Shown one piece after another: positions 1 through 7,797 of a DNA stretch of 37,921 bases. Position numbers and translations under genes: made by a program. The notes beneath the pieces are model-generated. The model was not told where the DNA came from, made no database searches, and saw only the letters and a list, made by a program, of their open reading frames with translations. Numbering within the stretch: the stretch's first letter is position 1; every line of letters begins with the position of its first letter. Source of the DNA: CAINFV01 sp964409235 (GTDB taxonomy: Bacteria; Chlamydiota; Chlamydiia; Chlamydiales; FEN-1388); the NCBI GenBank assembly GCA_964409235.1, contig CAYPCN010000014.1, positions 1 to 37,921 on the forward strand. Direction: 5' to 3'.

Positions 1-1
1 G

Positions 2-1231
2 GCAATTCCTCCAGGTCCTCAAGGACTGGGGTTCCTTGCCGTCAATTTGATGAAAGAGACGCCAGAATTCGCTAGCCTCGCCACATGTGATTCGATCGCC
101 CCAGAGGTATCTCACCAATCTGTTGAAGCCATCAACCGCCAGCGGCGCCAGTTCTCAGCCATGAGGACGACAGATCTCTCGCGATATCTTGAACGTCAGC
201 GGTCGACGTGCACAACGCCGCGTCTTGTGATCCTCAATGGTTGGTCAGAGGCAAACAGACCCTCCCCTGAAAAATGCCTTCCTAATCAATTGTTCCACCA
301 TCTTTTGAAAGAGAACAATGAATCTATCATCCGGTGCGGAGGATATTGGGTGCAGCTCGGTGGGTTAGGTATCGTTATCAATCCTGGAAAACACTTCCTC
401 GAACGGTTTCACAAGGCAGGACTGCACATCTGGGATATCGATCATGTCATTATCACCGATGGCAAAGAAACCGCCTCGTTCGATCTAGAGAGACTTTGGA
501 CATTCAATAAAGAGATCAACAGTCTGCTGAAAGAATGGCAGCTCTCTCCTCATGTCATCTCATACTGGCTTCATCCGACGGCGTTTGAGCGCTGTGCACC
601 TGTCATGCGGCCCAGCTTCCGTCAAGAGCGCTCTTCTGTGCATCGTCTCGAGACGTTCCACGACATCAGTGGCTTTGAAACCATTGAACTCAATGCCTCC
701 CTTGCCCTCGACTATAGCTCTACGGCCCCTTCCTCAGGGCTTGTATCGCCGTTGATGATCCGTTTTCGCCCAGTCCAGGAAAAGGGCCTTCCATCGCTGG
801 GATTTCTCTCTCAAGCGCCATGGGATGAGGCCCAGAACAGCTTTTTCTCCTCATGCCAAACGATCGTTCTTGGCATTGGGGAGACCTCATTTGAGGAGAT
901 CGCCAGCCTCTCTGTCAACCCTAGCTCGTTGGGCTATTCAGGAGTCGTCAAGATCCTCGACAGCGAGACGACACGCCTGGCTATCATTGCAGAACAGGGA
1001 TTCTCAGAGGGAGACATTCGCATTGAATCTCTCAAACGCCTTCGCGAGGAGATGACCGTACCTTCAGTCACCGTCCTTCCAGCCGAAGAGGGGGTCACCA
1101 TCTACCTCGACTCGCTCCATATGACCGCCCCTGGTCTTGATACGCCGACTCCTATCCACACTATCAAAGCAATGCGCTCCGAAGGCCCTTTCAGCCGATT
1201 GCTGTTCCTTGATGACGCATCGGTTCTGTAA
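2..1231 (+). CDS. Metallo-beta-lactamase-fold protein with degenerate active site, 5' partial
   Basis: The frame is open to the left window edge, so the true start lies upstream; TTG at 47 and ATG at 50 have no Shine-Dalgarno and sit inside the open frame. About 410 residues are visible. The order of elements fits a metallo-beta-lactamase-fold protein: a strand with GLGIVINPG, then IDHVIITDGKETASFDLERL where active relatives have a THAHxDHTADLE-like sequence, then SYWLHPT, and a C-terminal GYSGVVKI...IIAEQG block. The HxHxDH metal ligands are replaced by DGKETA, so zinc-dependent hydrolysis is unlikely. It could be a scaffold, nucleotide-binding or pseudo-enzyme paralogue. It is followed by a repeat-bearing gap and dnaA. 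The fold call is moderately sure; the function is unknown. Confidence 0.6.
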   Translation, partial: AIPPGPQGLGFLAVNLMKETPEFASLATCDSIAPEVSHQSVEAINRQRRQFSAMRTTDLSRYLERQRSTCTTPRLVILNGWSEANRPSPEKCLPNQLFHHLLKENNESIIRCGGYWVQLGGLGIVINPGKHFLERFHKAGLHIWDIDHVIITDGKETASFDLERLWTFNKEINSLLKEWQLSPHVISYWLHPTAFERCAPVMRPSFRQERSSVHRLETFHDISGFETIELNASLALDYSSTAPSSGLVSPLMIRFRPVQEKGLPSLGFLSQAPWDEAQNSFFSSCQTIVLGIGETSFEEIASLSVNPSSLGYSGVVKILDSETTRLAIIAEQGFSEGDIRIESLKRLREEMTVPSVTVLPAEEGVTIYLDSLHMTAPGLDTPTPIHTIKAMRSEGPFSRLLFLDDASVL

Positions 1232-1655
1232 TCGAGCCATGTGCGACGTGCTTTTAGAGGATAAAATAGGCAAATCTACCCAAAACTCTCCCGCTTCTCC
1301 TCTAGCAAAAGGCTCGTCCTCGCAGCATCGTTCAGCCCTGTCCGTTTTTCAGCCATTGTGGCTGTATACTTATCGTCCGATCTTCAACAATGCAACTCCT
1401 TTATTTTGAATCGATTATAGCGTTATAAGAGGTCGGGAAATCTATTTAAGTTGCTGATAATAAGGAGGTTGCGCTGATTTTTTCCCGAAGAGCGGATATC
1501 GACAATCGTTTGATCGACTTAGGATGTTCAAGATCAAGGAGTTATAAATATTTCTTTGCAGTGGGCAGGCAAAAACCCTTGATCGGTTTGAAAACCGATT
1601 GCTAGTCTCTGGATCACAAATTGACTCATGCCCCCATACACGGAGGACTAGAGGG
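1232..1655. other. Intergenic region upstream of dnaA
   Basis: This gap of about 420 bases holds one decayed repeat copy (1234-1316) and then AT-richer sequence leading to dnaA. I see no convincing ORF. A TATAAA-like hexamer at 1543-1548 has no credible -35 at normal spacing. I looked for clustered DnaA boxes (TTATCCACA-like) and found none, so I do not call this an origin. Confidence 0.6.
1234..1316 (-). repeat. Interspersed MITE-like repeat, decayed copy 1
   Basis: It starts GAGCCATGTGCGACGTGC, then CTTTTAGAGG, and ends with TCTCCTCTAG...AAAAGGCTC. This matches the right end followed by the reversed left end of the family, with the CCACATCGC part of the second terminus deleted. Outer bases GAGCC and GGCTC still pair. 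Confidence 0.6.
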
Positions 1656-3026
1656 ATGCAACAGACATGCAGCCCATGCGAAGCATGGACGCAATTTCTA
1701 GAATTCGCAAAAGCTCATACATCGCTTTCGGCATTTCACAACTGGCTCAGCCCTATTCAGGTCGCATCGTTCACCGACGACAAAATTGTCCTGAAGGTTC
1801 CGAACATCTTCGTCAAGGAATACCTTCTGAGTAATTTCAAAAGTGAGCTAGCGAACTTTCTCCCCATGTCAAACAACGGGGAGCTCGCTATCGATTTTGT
1901 GATCGAAAAACAAGAGCGCAAGCCAAAACCCTTTTTTGCTCCTCCTGCCCCAGCGGCCAGAGTGGTCGATACCAAAGAGGAACAAGAAGCCGCGGCCTTC
2001 GAATCCCAACTGAATGGGAATTATCGGTTCCAAACGTTTATTGAAGGCGGATCAAACCAGTTTGTCAAATCAGCCGCTATTGGCGTTGCCAACCGCCCGG
2101 GCGATACGTATAACCCCCTGTTCCTCCACGGTGGCGTCGGCCTCGGCAAAACCCACCTCCTTCATAGCATCGGCCACCACATTCGGGAACACCACAAACG
2201 CCTGCGCGTGCAGTGCATCACCACAGAAGCCTTTATTAATCAAATTGTCGATAGCCTTCGCAATAAGTCCATCGACAAACTCAAACGGTTTTACCGAGCC
2301 TCTGTTGACGTCCTGCTTGTCGACGATATTCAATTCCTCCAAAACCGCATCAATTTTGAAGAAGAATTTTCCAACACCTTTGAAACGCTCATCAACCAAC
2401 ACAAACAAATCGTCATCACCAGCGACAAGCCACCAACGCAACTCAAGCTTTCAGAGCGCATGGTCGCCCGCATGGAGTGGGGACTGGTCGCCCATATTGG
2501 CGTTCCAGATATTGAAACTCGAGTAGCCATCCTCCAGTTCAAAGCCGAACAAAAGGGGTTGCAAATTCCAAGCAACGTTGCCTTCCGCATCGCCGAACTG
2601 ATCCACAATATCCGACAATTGGAAGGAGCTCTAAACCGCCTCAACGCCCACGCTCGCCTCATGAATGCGTCGATTAACGAAGACTTTGTGGAGCAGACGC
2701 TCCGAGATCTATTCCACCTCGTTCCTAAGGATAAGATCACCGTTGACGCCATCTTGAAAAGCGTAGCCTCGGTCTTCCAAGTGCGCGTCAATGATCTGAA
2801 AGGCCACTCCCGCACCAAAGATGTTGCCATTCCCCGTCAAGTGGCAATGTTTTTAGCCAAAGAGCTCATCAACGAATCGTTGGTGATGATTGGCGCCTCA
2901 TTTGGGAAAACCCATTCGACCATTCTTCATGCGTGCAAAGCCATAGAGACAAAAGTATCGAGCGACGAGCTGTTGCGACGACAGATCGACATGGTTCGCC
3001 GCAACATCGATATGCAGCGGATGTAA
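1656..3026 (+). CDS. dnaA: Chromosomal replication initiator DnaA (chlamydial DnaA2 type)
   Basis: This 456-residue AAA+ initiator binds and opens the replication origin. The start is ATG 1656, preceded by GGAGG at 1642-1646; the open frame reaches back to TTG 1599 without a ribosome site. Domain I begins CEAWTQFLEF, followed by a short linker. Walker A is GGVGLGKT (159-166), Walker B LLVDDIQF (220-227), and the sensor-2 arginine lies in IRQLEGAL (about 320). Domain IV carries DLKGHSRTKD and FGKTHSTILHA. Two short deletions stand out. The sensor-2 helix reads LIHN-IRQ where families have an extra small residue, and the signature lacks one residue relative to GGRDHTT, the latter as in Chlamydia DnaA2. 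The identity is secure. Confidence 0.95.
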   Translation: MQQTCSPCEAWTQFLEFAKAHTSLSAFHNWLSPIQVASFTDDKIVLKVPNIFVKEYLLSNFKSELANFLPMSNNGELAIDFVIEKQERKPKPFFAPPAPAARVVDTKEEQEAAAFESQLNGNYRFQTFIEGGSNQFVKSAAIGVANRPGDTYNPLFLHGGVGLGKTHLLHSIGHHIREHHKRLRVQCITTEAFINQIVDSLRNKSIDKLKRFYRASVDVLLVDDIQFLQNRINFEEEFSNTFETLINQHKQIVITSDKPPTQLKLSERMVARMEWGLVAHIGVPDIETRVAILQFKAEQKGLQIPSNVAFRIAELIHNIRQLEGALNRLNAHARLMNASINEDFVEQTLRDLFHLVPKDKITVDAILKSVASVFQVRVNDLKGHSRTKDVAIPRQVAMFLAKELINESLVMIGASFGKTHSTILHACKAIETKVSSDELLRRQIDMVRRNIDMQRM

Positions 3027-3140
3027 AGACGACGAAGGCCCCCATCCATATGTCAGGGCATATGGGCTTCGTCGACTTTGGGTAGCTCGATCCAAAAATC
3101 TCCCACGTCTCCTCTAAAAATCCACATCGCACATAGCTCT
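3027..3140 (-). repeat. Interspersed MITE-like repeat copy 2, forming a hairpin after dnaA
   Basis: Read on the minus strand it begins GAGCTATGTGCGATGTGG, then ATTTTTAGAGGAGA, GGGAGATTTTTGGATCGAG, and the CATATG-CCCTGA-CATATG palindrome. The far terminus is missing. GACGAAG (3031-3037) pairs with CTTCGTC (3067-3073) around the palindrome, giving a long hairpin that starts a few bases after the dnaA stop. It could act as a transcription terminator or mRNA-protecting structure, though no T-run follows. Confidence 0.8.
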
Positions 3141-3194
3141 ACGATCACGCCCCTCACTCCAAATTGGCCGACGATATTCATTTGTACTCACAAA

Positions 3195-3230
3195 TTATTA
3201 ATTGAACTTAATTAATAACTCAGCGATAAT
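3195..3230 (+). promoter_or_regulatory. Promoter with inverted repeat over the -35, for the paralogue pair
   Basis: The AT-rich stretch contains TTGAAC (3202-3207) and GATAAT (3225-3230) separated by 17 bases, a good sigma-70-type match. A perfect 9-bp inverted repeat, TTATTAATT (3195-3203) and AATTAATAA (3210-3218), has the -35 at its centre. A second smaller one, ATAATTA (3226-3232) and TAATTAT (3240-3246), overlaps the -10. The arrangement suggests an operator for a dimeric regulator. Confidence 0.5.
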
Positions 3231-3262
3231 TATAAATTGTAATTATTTGCTTTTGAGGAACA

Positions 3263-3997
3263 ATGTCTAGTAATTTTCAGACAGAATTATTCTGGCAAAA
3301 TCCTTTTCAGCCTAGCCCCTTCAATTCCCCATTTGGTCCACCCGAGAACGCAGCCTCCTCTGTACAGACACGCGCCACCAATAAACGGCGCCACCCTTCC
3401 CACCAACAACCATCACGCGCTCTCGCCCTGTCTCGTGGATGGTCTGTCCCTGACCCAACGTGCCTACCTCCCTCTGCAAAACGAGTCCCAAGCCTTTCTC
3501 CATTGCCATGCAACAACCCAATGGAAACGAGGCCTCCCATCGTTCATACAGTGGCGGCGGTCGTGCCATCCGACGATAGCCTTTCTTCGGCAGTATCGAG
3601 GGTGTGGGCGCTGTACCATCATCCTGACGCCGTCGAGGCCCTGATGCGCTTCGGTATTCAACTCGTGCCCGAACACCCCCTCGAAACGTTAGGAGCAATA
3701 GAAGCACAGATCCATCACATTCTGTCACAACCGTATGGGCTACAACTGCCCTGCGCACCACACGAGACATCCTCCTCTCCACCGCTCGTTGCGCACTTCT
3801 TTACAGTCGCCTATGCACGACACGCGAGAGAACAATTGGAGCAGTTCCAAGCAAGCCCTACGGCGAGAGAAGTCATGCAATCTCTCGCCTGCGAAGAAGA
3901 GACTCGAGGCGTCTTCAGCGCCGCGCGCTTATGCATGCAGCTTCTAGAGGAAGCAGGCCCCACAATACTCACAGAATGGAGGACGACCCGCACATGA
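3263..3997 (+). CDS. Unknown protein, paralogue A of a coupled pair
   Basis: This 244-residue protein starts at ATG 3263 after GAGGA. I do not recognise the family. Residues 1-100 are low-complexity, rich in Ser, Pro and Asn (FQPSPFNSPFGPP), with a basic KRR patch near 41-43. Residues 108-240 form a helical domain clearly shared with the next gene: HPDAVEALMRFGI, then LPC, then SSPPLVAHFF. No signal peptide or membrane segment is visible. The disordered N-terminus would suit a type III secretion signal, but that is inference. Its stop overlaps the start of the next gene (ATGA), so the two are translated together, and the promoter above is AT-rich with inverted repeats. Confidence 0.75.
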   Translation: MSSNFQTELFWQNPFQPSPFNSPFGPPENAASSVQTRATNKRRHPSHQQPSRALALSRGWSVPDPTCLPPSAKRVPSLSPLPCNNPMETRPPIVHTVAAVVPSDDSLSSAVSRVWALYHHPDAVEALMRFGIQLVPEHPLETLGAIEAQIHHILSQPYGLQLPCAPHETSSSPPLVAHFFTVAYARHAREQLEQFQASPTAREVMQSLACEEETRGVFSAARLCMQLLEEAGPTILTEWRTTRT

Positions 3998-4947
3998 TCT
4001 CAGCTTTTAATGCGTTAATATTCCAGGAGCTAGCCTCGTTGGTACCTCCCGATATACTCCAAGATGCGAAGTACATCGGTCTTAACAGAAGCAACATGGT
4101 CCAATCGCTCATCACGTTGTCCTGTGAACTGCAAGACGCCCTCAGGAAACGAGGGGAGTTTGGCCGAGCCGTTGCCGTCGCACAGCATCTCGCGCCAAAA
4201 ATTCAAGGCGTAGCCACTCTCCTGCAACCACCCCCACAGCCACCCGTAGAACAAAAGCGAGGAAGAGACGAGGAAGAGCTCTCAGAGGAAGAGAATTTCT
4301 CCGAGGAATTAGAATCAAAAAAAGCAAAGCCCGATAGTTTCCAACACGGCTTTGACCTCATGGGTGCAGCCCTACCAGTCTTTCCGAATCTGTCCTATCA
4401 ACCTGGCAGTACCAGTATATCACAGCAATCTGATGTATCAATGAATAGCGCCCCAGCCTGTATCGATGAGGCAACGCAAAGGATTGCATCTCTCCTCGAA
4501 CACCCTAAAGCCGTCAACGCTCTTCTGCGCTTTTCGATCGACATCACGCTCTATCCTCCACACGAAGCTATCAACAGAATTGAGGAAACGGTACGCCTCT
4601 GTCTTCAACGACTACCCGGAATACTCCTGCCGTGCCTCCCGAGCAATCTTTCCGCGAGTCCAGATTTCATCACCGCATTCTTTGACAACATCTACCTTCA
4701 AGGCATCATCACTGTTTTAGACCGACTATGCGCAGCAGGAAGTTCGACAGCAGGCCACGTCCTCTACGCTGTGCACGCAACTGCAAATCAAGACCCATCA
4801 AAAGCCATTCTCCAAGCATTCCATCTCGCAAGCGAGCAGAGAGCTGCCATTTTGCAAGAGATCAAAGAGGACACCTACCACCTAGTCTTTCGGATCGATG
4901 CATTTCCATTTTTCCCGCACTATTTCGCCGAGCTGTTCTCCAAGTAG
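3994..4947 (+). CDS. Unknown protein, paralogue B of a coupled pair
   Basis: The product has 317 residues from ATG 3994, which overlaps the upstream TGA and has GGAGG at 3978-3982; earlier in-frame ATGs (3931, 3976) lie inside gene A and are less likely. Residues 1-75 are helical, 76-115 are charged and disordered with KRGRDEEE and ESKKAK clusters, and 158-290 repeat the domain of gene A (HPKAVNALLRFSI, LPCLPSN, SPDFITAFF). The two basic clusters flanking an acidic stretch resemble a loose bipartite nuclear signal, which would be meaningful only if the protein is secreted. Function is not recognised. The pair probably arose by tandem duplication. Confidence 0.8.
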   Translation: MISAFNALIFQELASLVPPDILQDAKYIGLNRSNMVQSLITLSCELQDALRKRGEFGRAVAVAQHLAPKIQGVATLLQPPPQPPVEQKRGRDEEELSEEENFSEELESKKAKPDSFQHGFDLMGAALPVFPNLSYQPGSTSISQQSDVSMNSAPACIDEATQRIASLLEHPKAVNALLRFSIDITLYPPHEAINRIEETVRLCLQRLPGILLPCLPSNLSASPDFITAFFDNIYLQGIITVLDRLCAAGSSTAGHVLYAVHATANQDPSKAILQAFHLASEQRAAILQEIKEDTYHLVFRIDAFPFFPHYFAELFSK

Positions 4948-4950
4948 ACA

Positions 4951-5070
4951 CTCGTCCTTTTTTTTGGAGCGAAGAAAGAAAGAGATGGCCTATCTTTTTT
5001 CCCTATTACTGAGCCATTCGCGATCTCCCACCATATGCCCCGACATATGGGGGAAGATCGCAAACAGCTC
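4951..5070. repeat. Short interspersed repeat copy 3 with near-perfect 60-base hairpin
   Basis: Bases 5011-5070 run from GAGCCATTCGCGATCT to AGATCGCAAACAGCTC. They form an almost complete foldback, with the family palindrome CATATG-CCCCGA-CATATG at the loop. The remnant at 4951-4968 (GTCCTTTTTTTTGGAG) resembles the family's other end. The hairpin lies between paralogue B and the lipase-like gene and could terminate the first transcript. Confidence 0.65.
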
Positions 5071-5091
5071 TTACTATAGAGGAAATAACTA

Positions 5092-6738
5092 ATGGGTATT
5101 CATATCTCGCAATCGTTGACTATTCTCGCTGGCCTAGCTCGTATAGGGCAGTGGGATGACGAAATTTCCTTTCCTTCCACCCATCGCATAACTATTGAGA
5201 GTAAACCGAAGCTCCCCTGGCTTGTGCAGCGCATCATCGCCATCGTGCTCCGATCGCTCGAAGCGCTGCTCTCGACCATCACAGGCCGTACCATCGCCCT
5301 CATTGACCACAGCAAAGCACATCAAGATCTGACCGAGACCATCACCCAACTGAAGACTCTATTTGGCGAAGGTCGCGTCGAACGCACCATGGCCTGGGGC
5401 CAGATCGATCTGGCCGCGATGTATCGCGACGGACGCCGTCTGACAAAGCAAGATTTTGCCACGTTCTTCCATTGCTTGGCGTTGATCACGAAAGAGGATG
5501 TTGACGATCTCCTTCGCGAGCTCAATGGAGACCACCCTTGCGTTCGCGGCGTCGAAGGAGAATCACTCCGTACTCTCCGCGCCCGATTTCATGAGAAAAG
5601 AGAGATCAGTGACTGTAGCTCTGAAGATATTCAAGAGCTTGAATCTATTCTTCTCCCTTTCTCTACTCCTCACGACTTGTTTTGGAACTCCCCTCAAGAT
5701 CACGTCAACACGATCTCACTTCCCATCTCAACCTTTGACATGATCGAAGGCGTTGCTTGGGCCCAGCATCTGATCAGAACACGCCGTCTTTCCCTCCAAG
5801 ACTGGGAACATCTCGTCGCAAAACGGCTGTCGCAAGCACAACTCCCCAACCACCTCCTCGTCCGCCATCCACACAACGGCTACCTTTGCTTCTCCCATCT
5901 TGTCGAAGGTGGTGGAGCATCGAAGCGATTCTTCGCATCGCTCCATCCTCAGAATATCCCTCCGGTCATCCTATACAGAGGGACACGCGGACCGATGCCA
6001 GGAGACGGGATCTCTGATACGATGAAGTCCTGGCTTGAAGACCTGCGTCGAGAACTTGGCTCTTCTGGCCCTATTGCCACCTATGACGCGACAAAACAGC
6101 TCCTTGAAAACCCCGAACTAGGGTTTGTCAGCAGCCCCGCCCAAGGGATTGCCCTCATCGCGAATAGTATTGGCGGAGCACAAGCTCAGCGAGAAGCCGT
6201 ATACTTCCACAACCGCATCGTGCGTCTTAGCACCCACTGCTCGCCGGGAGTGGATGGAGCAACAGCGGAGCTCTTTCGGTCAGTCATGAGCCAGCCTCGA
6301 GAAACGCCCATGATCATCACGCATACCATTGACAAAGGCGATATCGTTGATACAGTTGGCGACGAACATATCGGTGCCAACTGCCCCAATATCCGCCTCA
6401 TCTTTCGCGCGCTCTCCCCAGTGACGACCGGCACGCAGAACGAAGCAGCCGCATGGACCACCTCAAACCGACTGCACGACTTCTTGTGTTCCAACATCCC
6501 AGCGCTTTTTTCCAATATCGTCGGCATCTTTGAAGCGCATGCACGAGCTACAACGGCCGAAGCGTATCGAGAAGCAGTGATTTCTACCGACAACCCAGAG
6601 ACACGCGAGCTCGCGACTGCGTACGCCCAGCATCGCCCTCCCCATTTTGACCCGTCATGGGAGCAGGCGCGGCGGTTTTTCTGTCCAGTGCCTTCACCGG
6701 GGTTTGCCGAGTTCGCACGGCAATGCTTAGCAAAGTGA
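5092..6738 (+). CDS. Lipase class 3-like alpha/beta-hydrolase candidate
   Basis: This protein of 548 residues starts at ATG 5092 after AGAGGA. The best clue is residues 292-430: a strand with VILYRGTRG, then GIALIANSIGGAQAQ with Ser359 in an SxGG elbow (class 3 lipases have HSLGGALA), then MIITHTIDKGDIVDTVGDEHIGAN, matching the family's Asp-containing TxxxDxVP...H segment. Asp417 or Asp420 and a downstream His would complete a triad. A hydrophobic helix at about 41-62 (LPWLVQRIIAIVLRSLEALL) could be membrane-associating; there is no classical signal peptide. It stands 28 bases before the protease candidate, likely in one transcript. The hydrolase fold is a motif-level inference; substrate and localisation are unknown. 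Confidence 0.5.
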   Translation: MGIHISQSLTILAGLARIGQWDDEISFPSTHRITIESKPKLPWLVQRIIAIVLRSLEALLSTITGRTIALIDHSKAHQDLTETITQLKTLFGEGRVERTMAWGQIDLAAMYRDGRRLTKQDFATFFHCLALITKEDVDDLLRELNGDHPCVRGVEGESLRTLRARFHEKREISDCSSEDIQELESILLPFSTPHDLFWNSPQDHVNTISLPISTFDMIEGVAWAQHLIRTRRLSLQDWEHLVAKRLSQAQLPNHLLVRHPHNGYLCFSHLVEGGGASKRFFASLHPQNIPPVILYRGTRGPMPGDGISDTMKSWLEDLRRELGSSGPIATYDATKQLLENPELGFVSSPAQGIALIANSIGGAQAQREAVYFHNRIVRLSTHCSPGVDGATAELFRSVMSQPRETPMIITHTIDKGDIVDTVGDEHIGANCPNIRLIFRALSPVTTGTQNEAAAWTTSNRLHDFLCSNIPALFSNIVGIFEAHARATTAEAYREAVISTDNPETRELATAYAQHRPPHFDPSWEQARRFFCPVPSPGFAEFARQCLAK

Positions 6739-6766
6739 AGCTACAATAAAATAATGAGGTTTTCTT

Positions 6767-7759
6767 ATGAGTACTACGGAGTCAATTGGCGGAAGAGTTG
6801 CACTTCGCCATGTACACGATTTCATTCACCCCGAGGCAATGGAACTCGTCGTTCCACATCTCGCTGACCGGGAGACCCCGCCGCTATCACGGCTTGTCAA
6901 TACGGTATGGCATGGTACACTGCGCGAATGGCTCCAAGAAGGCTGTGAGATCGGTCTCTTTGGCGATACAACGCCAGAAAGAGTGTTCCTCGTTATTTTC
7001 AAGGAGACCAAGCAAGGATGCTGTCAAGGCGCTGTGGATTATTTGTTGGCCAATCGAGATGCGCGCATCCCAATCCAGCGCACCGTACAGCAGCTGTTTG
7101 CTTCCCCAGAACGGCTGTTTTTTGCACAGATTTGTTATATGCTTGAAGACTGTCTGCTGTCTCGCGCTCGCACAAAGCAATATTTCTACGACCTATGCTC
7201 CAAAGCCTTTCACATGGGACCAAAAGGGCCCTCCTGCGCGCTACGGGAACACTATGAAGGCGAGGAAGCGAAATTTTTACGAGATGTCGGCCTTTTGTGG
7301 TGCGACTCCGATTTTCCGAGACATGATGATGAGCAATTCATGAGAGAAAAAGATCGATTAATATCGGTCTATTTTAGCAGAAAGAAGACAAGGGGGATCT
7401 TTTGCCAAAATATCTTCGTCATAACGGCTGGAGAGGGAGGCGATACGCGCCTAAGAAACCTGCAAGAGAAGGTGCATCAGTTACGAGAAGAGGTCCTTGG
7501 AGCTCCGCTGCCGCGCCCTTGTCGCATCATTCGCCATGAGGATCAACAAGAGTGGGATGACTTTGTACGTAAACCCGCACGAAAATATCGCTGTACGCAA
7601 GTGAATGAGGAGGACCACGTCTCTGCTCTGTTCGTCCACAATGGGAAGAGCTACATCTTTGATACGAGAGCGGGATTAGTGTGGCTCAAGGAGAAAAGCG
7701 CTCTTTCGTATGAGCAGTTTGATCACACAATAGAAAGCTTGCAATTGTACAATCGATAG
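6767..7759 (+). CDS. Candidate YopT/AvrPphB-like papain-fold cysteine protease
   Basis: This 330-residue protein starts at ATG 6767 with TGAGG eight bases upstream. No family is obvious from full-length reading, but the spacing and context of three motifs match clan CA effectors such as YopT and AvrPphB. QGCCQGAVDYLL (Cys86 in a GxCxG pattern) fits the nucleophile helix, DHVSALF (His284) fits the HAxA strand, and YIFDTRAG (Asp299) fits the FFDPNFG motif. The central part is helical and Cys-rich. No signal peptide or membrane helix is seen, as expected for a type III secreted enzyme. It may be co-transcribed with the lipase-like gene. It could instead be an inactive or unrelated protein; the triad is inference. 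Confidence 0.5.
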   Translation: MSTTESIGGRVALRHVHDFIHPEAMELVVPHLADRETPPLSRLVNTVWHGTLREWLQEGCEIGLFGDTTPERVFLVIFKETKQGCCQGAVDYLLANRDARIPIQRTVQQLFASPERLFFAQICYMLEDCLLSRARTKQYFYDLCSKAFHMGPKGPSCALREHYEGEEAKFLRDVGLLWCDSDFPRHDDEQFMREKDRLISVYFSRKKTRGIFCQNIFVITAGEGGDTRLRNLQEKVHQLREEVLGAPLPRPCRIIRHEDQQEWDDFVRKPARKYRCTQVNEEDHVSALFVHNGKSYIFDTRAGLVWLKEKSALSYEQFDHTIESLQLYNR

Positions 7760-7760
7760 A

Positions 7761-7791
7761 ATCATTTGCGATGTGGATTGTAGAGGAGAGG
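7761..7791 (+). repeat. Repeat left-end fragment (copy 4) supplying the comF-like Shine-Dalgarno
   Basis: ATCATTTGCGATGTGGAT followed by TGTAGAGGAGAGG is a left terminus of the interspersed family with nothing of the body left. The AGGAGAGG at 7784-7791 lies six bases before the ATG at 7798, so the repeat end now serves as the ribosome-binding site. Confidence 0.65.
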
Positions 7792-7797
7792 ACTTCC

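Noticed and set aside
1400..1655. Possible replication origin upstream of dnaA
   Set aside because: I saw no cluster of TTATCCACA-like boxes; AT-rich sequence alone is not enough, and chlamydial origins are not necessarily beside this dnaA.
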